Assembly (NCBI RefSeq): GCF_009712035.1
Contig: NZ_VILB01000011.1
Location: forward strand, 191,146-255,145
Source: Anabaena sp. UHCC 0187
Lineage (GTDB): Bacteria; Cyanobacteriota; Cyanobacteriia; Cyanobacteriales; Nostocaceae
Length of the DNA stretch: 64,000 nt
Direction: 5' to 3'
The notes under the pieces are model-generated. The model searched no databases. It had not been told where the DNA came from and worked only from the letters and a program-made list of their open reading frames with translations. Position numbers and translations under genes: made by a program. Position 1 is the first letter of the stretch; each line of letters opens with the position of its first letter. This document shows, one piece after another, positions 61,554-64,000 of this stretch.

Positions 61554-62285
61554 ATGCTAAAAATTCAACGACAGCAACAAAATCCATCTACCGATGATTC
61601 TGGTTTTACCATTATTGAATCTCTCATTAGCATGGTAGTTGTAGCAATTCTGTTAGCATCTACAGCACCCGTTTTAGTTATGTCCACCGCTATTCGAGTC
61701 CAAGCTAAACGCATAGAAAAGTCTGCTCAAGTGGCAAACTCTTTTATTGATGGGGTAAGAGGTGGGTCTATTCCAGCACCAGAAAACATTATTTCCCTAA
61801 CAGCAGTAACTAGCACCGCTGCTAGAAACCAAGCAGATAATTTATTTACTGTGACAACAATGCCAGTACCTAGTGCTAGTTCTACAAGTAATGCAAAAAA
61901 GGATTTTTATCTGGCTAAAAGAGATGGAACTATCTGTTTATTAGGAACAACAGGCTGTACAAGAGATACAAGTAATCCCTTAGATGAGTTTTATATTCAA
62001 GCTGCTCAAATTAGGGTAGTAGGGACTTTAACAACAACTGGTTATCGGTTAGGAATGCGAGTTTATAGAGCAGATATTGATTTGAGTAAAACCGTCGAAG
62101 CCAGTGCAACTGATACTAGTAAACAAGCTATAGATTCATCTGTAACTAGTGGACTAGGTAATAAACAAAAACCAATGATAGAGAGATCTGTGGATATTGC
62201 CGGTAGTGCTACCACATTTCAAAGTTTATGCTCTCGTTTGGGGATAGCACAGAAAGAAGAAAAAGACCAAAACTGTCCACAATAA
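61554..62285 (+). CDS. hpsB: Pseudopilin HpsB
   Basis: 243 residues. Prepilin motif DSGFTIIESLISMVVVAILL: cleavage after Gly17, Phe18 at +1, Glu22 at +5, then the hydrophobic helix. The C-terminal globular part includes a CLLGTTGC cysteine pair and no close family outside HpsB. It belongs to the pseudopilin set HpsB-HpsD that cooperates with HpsA in polysaccharide secretion. It is separated from hpsA by 35 bases, in the same direction, and from hpsC by a 117-base gap with a hairpin repeat. Confidence 0.88.
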   Translation: MLKIQRQQQNPSTDDSGFTIIESLISMVVVAILLASTAPVLVMSTAIRVQAKRIEKSAQVANSFIDGVRGGSIPAPENIISLTAVTSTAARNQADNLFTVTTMPVPSASSTSNAKKDFYLAKRDGTICLLGTTGCTRDTSNPLDEFYIQAAQIRVVGTLTTTGYRLGMRVYRADIDLSKTVEASATDTSKQAIDSSVTSGLGNKQKPMIERSVDIAGSATTFQSLCSRLGIAQKEEKDQNCPQ

Positions 62286-62297
62286 TAGAAACAGTTT

Positions 62298-62332
62298 GTA
62301 GGTTGGGTTGACGGAAGAAAACCCAACATAAT
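62298..62332. repeat. TAGGTTGGGTT hairpin repeat, copy 2
   Basis: GTTGGGTT (62302-62309) pairs with AACCCAAC (62320-62327). It is related to the element at 23930-23966 and lies inside the hps operon between hpsB and hpsC, so it is probably transcribed. Confidence 0.75.
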
Positions 62333-62402
62333 TTAGGAATAAAGTCCTAACTACAAACTTGATAATCAATGGTGGTGTATCTATTGAAAAAGGGAAAATT
62401 AT

Positions 62403-63365
62403 ATGATGATGAAGACACTTAAATTTATACTCAGGAGTCAGATAAAAAGCTCCAAAGTCATTCCAAAATCTGGTGGTTTTACTCTGATTGAATTGCTGGT
62501 AGCCTTAGTGATTTCATTTTTAATTCTCACACCATTGTTAGGCTTCATGATTAGTGTGATGACGACTGACAGAGATGAGCAAGTTAAGGCAAATTCCGAG
62601 GAAGAAATTCAAACTGCACTTAATTATATTTCCCGTGATTTACAACAGGCTATCTATATCTATGATCAGGCTGGTATTACAGCTATAAGTTCTCAATTGC
62701 GTTACCCAAGTGATGCTACTAAAACTCCTTTACTGGTTTTTTGGAAACGAGATTTAGTGACTAATGTAGTTCCTACAGCATCAGGAAACGATGATACTTT
62801 TGTATATTCATTAGTTGCCTATTATTTAGATAATTCTACCAGCACTACTTGGTCAAAAGCTGCTCGTATTAGTAGATGGCAAATTAAAGATGGTGTGGAA
62901 AGTTCTAGTGGTGTAACTTGTGGAGGAACTAAAAAATATGTAAATGCTGATAACTGTCCAACTCCGGGTTTTGCACCCTTTGATGATTATTTTGATGGTG
63001 CTGATGGTTTAGAAGCAGGAATGAACAAATGGAAAAAATCTGGAACTTATACGACTGATGCTACGGTGCTGATTGACTATGTTGATCAAAGTACAACTTC
63101 TGTACCAGCAGCCACTTGTCCCGCTGACATTGCGGCTACAACTACAACACCTGCCATAACTTGGTCAACAATAAAACCAACCAGTATGACTGGGTTTTAT
63201 GTCTGTGTAGATAAAGCCAATACAACAGCACAGGTATTCATTCGAGGTAATGCAATGGCTCGGCTCGATAATGATGCAGAAAGAATCAAATATAGTGATA
63301 GCAAAAAAAGTTATTTTCCCGCAACTAACGTGAGAGTTCAAGGACGGGGATTTTTGTATAAGTAA
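62403..63365 (+). CDS. hpsC: Pseudopilin HpsC
   Basis: 320 residues with three Met codons at the start; any could serve. Prepilin motif SGGFTLIELLVALVISFLIL: cleavage after Gly25, Phe26 at +1, Glu30 at +5. The globular part is longer than in HpsB, with cysteines near 174, 187 and 244-270. It resembles PulJ/GspJ-type minor pseudopilins. It is part of the hps operon, 26 bases before hpsD. Confidence 0.88.
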   Translation: MMMKTLKFILRSQIKSSKVIPKSGGFTLIELLVALVISFLILTPLLGFMISVMTTDRDEQVKANSEEEIQTALNYISRDLQQAIYIYDQAGITAISSQLRYPSDATKTPLLVFWKRDLVTNVVPTASGNDDTFVYSLVAYYLDNSTSTTWSKAARISRWQIKDGVESSSGVTCGGTKKYVNADNCPTPGFAPFDDYFDGADGLEAGMNKWKKSGTYTTDATVLIDYVDQSTTSVPAATCPADIAATTTTPAITWSTIKPTSMTGFYVCVDKANTTAQVFIRGNAMARLDNDAERIKYSDSKKSYFPATNVRVQGRGFLYK

Positions 63366-63391
63366 ACATTAATAAACGGGAGAAATCAATC

Positions 63392-64000
63392 ATGGCTAAT
63401 AATCATAAAATTAAAAATTTAATCGTCAAATCATTACAAATTCATCGTCAACGATACATTCGTCAAGATGCTGGTTTTACCTTGATAGAAATGCTAGTAG
63501 TGATATTGATGATCGGTATTTTATCAGCGATCGCTGCTCCTAATTGGATGACATTTGTGAGCAGACAACGCTTGAATAAAGCTAGTGATGCAGTTTTATC
63601 TGTCATTAAACAAACACAAACAGAAGCTAAAAGCAAAAAACGTAATTACAGCGTCAGTTTTCAAGTTAACAGTACCACTAATATTCCTGAGTACATAATT
63701 TATCAAGGAACTACTCCACCTAGTTCCGGTTGGACAACGTTAGGTGATACTCTAGGACTACAAGCTAGACAAGTTTTTTTATATACCAATCTCACCTCTC
63801 TGACAGCCTTTAATACAACAAACGCTAGTAAGAATATAGTTGCAACTACAACAGGGACGGGTACAATTACATTTGATTACATAGGTGCTGTAGCAAACAA
63901 AACTGGTAGTACAGTCGCTGATACACCATTAAAAGTCATGGTAGCCACACCCCAATCCACAGGAAGTGTTGCGGGTAGTTTAAAACGCTGCGTGATTATT
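63392..64000 (+). CDS. hpsD: Pseudopilin HpsD (GspH/FimT-like), 3'-truncated by window edge
   Basis: First 203 codons of a minor pseudopilin, open to the window end. A basic leader of 28 residues precedes DAGFTLIEMLVVILMIGILS (Gly28 cleavage, Glu33 at +5). The AAPNWMTFVSRQRLNKASDAV segment that follows is the GspH/FimT family pattern. It is the fourth gene of the hps operon; GGGAGAAATC is its likely ribosome-binding site. The visible end (LKRCVII) is close to the expected C-terminus of the family, so little is missing. Confidence 0.85.
   Translation, partial: MANNHKIKNLIVKSLQIHRQRYIRQDAGFTLIEMLVVILMIGILSAIAAPNWMTFVSRQRLNKASDAVLSVIKQTQTEAKSKKRNYSVSFQVNSTTNIPEYIIYQGTTPPSSGWTTLGDTLGLQARQVFLYTNLTSLTAFNTTNASKNIVATTTGTGTITFDYIGAVANKTGSTVADTPLKVMVATPQSTGSVAGSLKRCVII

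Overview
The window looks like chromosome from a filamentous, heterocyst-forming cyanobacterium (Nostocales: the Anabaena/Nostoc/Dolichospermum group). The evidence is a nifB-fdxN-nifS nitrogen-fixation operon end, an apcE-apcA-apcB-apcC phycobilisome-core cluster, phosphoribulokinase, a petH gene with a phycobilisome-linker domain, hormogonium polysaccharide (hps) pseudopilin genes, AT-rich DNA, roughly twenty scattered copies of the HIP1 palindrome GCGATCGC, and intergenic heptamer repeats. No rRNA, tRNA, CRISPR array, transposase or integrase gene was recognised. The genus is an inference.

Layout. 1-2654 (minus): nifS (cut by the window edge), fdxN and nifB. The long nifB upstream region holds repeated motifs. 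3468-5766 (plus): a medium-chain dehydrogenase/reductase and two small exported proteins (DUF2141 and an LTxxQ/Spy-like protein). 6287-11507 (minus): apcC, apcB, apcA and a four-REP apcE, implying a five-cylinder phycobilisome core. 12106-26630: an exopolysaccharide region. It holds a GINT1-like beta-propeller protein, a DUF218 protein, two GT4 and two GT2 glycosyltransferases, a polytopic GT-C/Wzy-like protein, a Wzx-type flippase and a Wzc-like BY-kinase, with WbaP-like initiating transferase and GalE reading divergently. Together these supply the cytoplasmic and inner-membrane steps of a Wzx/Wzy-type pathway; no outer-membrane Wza is present here.

26774-38670: housekeeping and transport genes: ilvH, a BON protein, an alpha/beta hydrolase, infC, an NTT-like carrier fused to HEAT repeats, a HicAB toxin-antitoxin pair with a palindromic operator, purT, an ABC-2 exporter and an exported pentapeptide protein. 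38841-45177: a DUF2358 protein, then a 1630-residue protein that joins a cytoplasmic-type GT2 glycosyltransferase in frame to an internal signal peptide, a two-partner-secretion/filamentous-hemagglutinin domain, a beta-helix passenger and a C-terminal CHAT caspase-like protease. This is the most unusual object in the window. Two small membrane proteins (YtxH and DUF948 type) follow.

45232-56270: metK, prk, petH, hom, a CAAD/CURT1-like thylakoid protein, a hybrid-free histidine kinase and a PcrA/UvrD helicase. 56767-64000 (plus): hpsA, hpsB, hpsC and a truncated hpsD, prepilin-like proteins for the type II secretion/type IV pilus-like export of hormogonium polysaccharide. Several dispersed hairpin repeats lie between genes. 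Two copies of one family keep their stems through compensating base changes, which suggests selection or constraint on RNA (or single-stranded DNA) structure.
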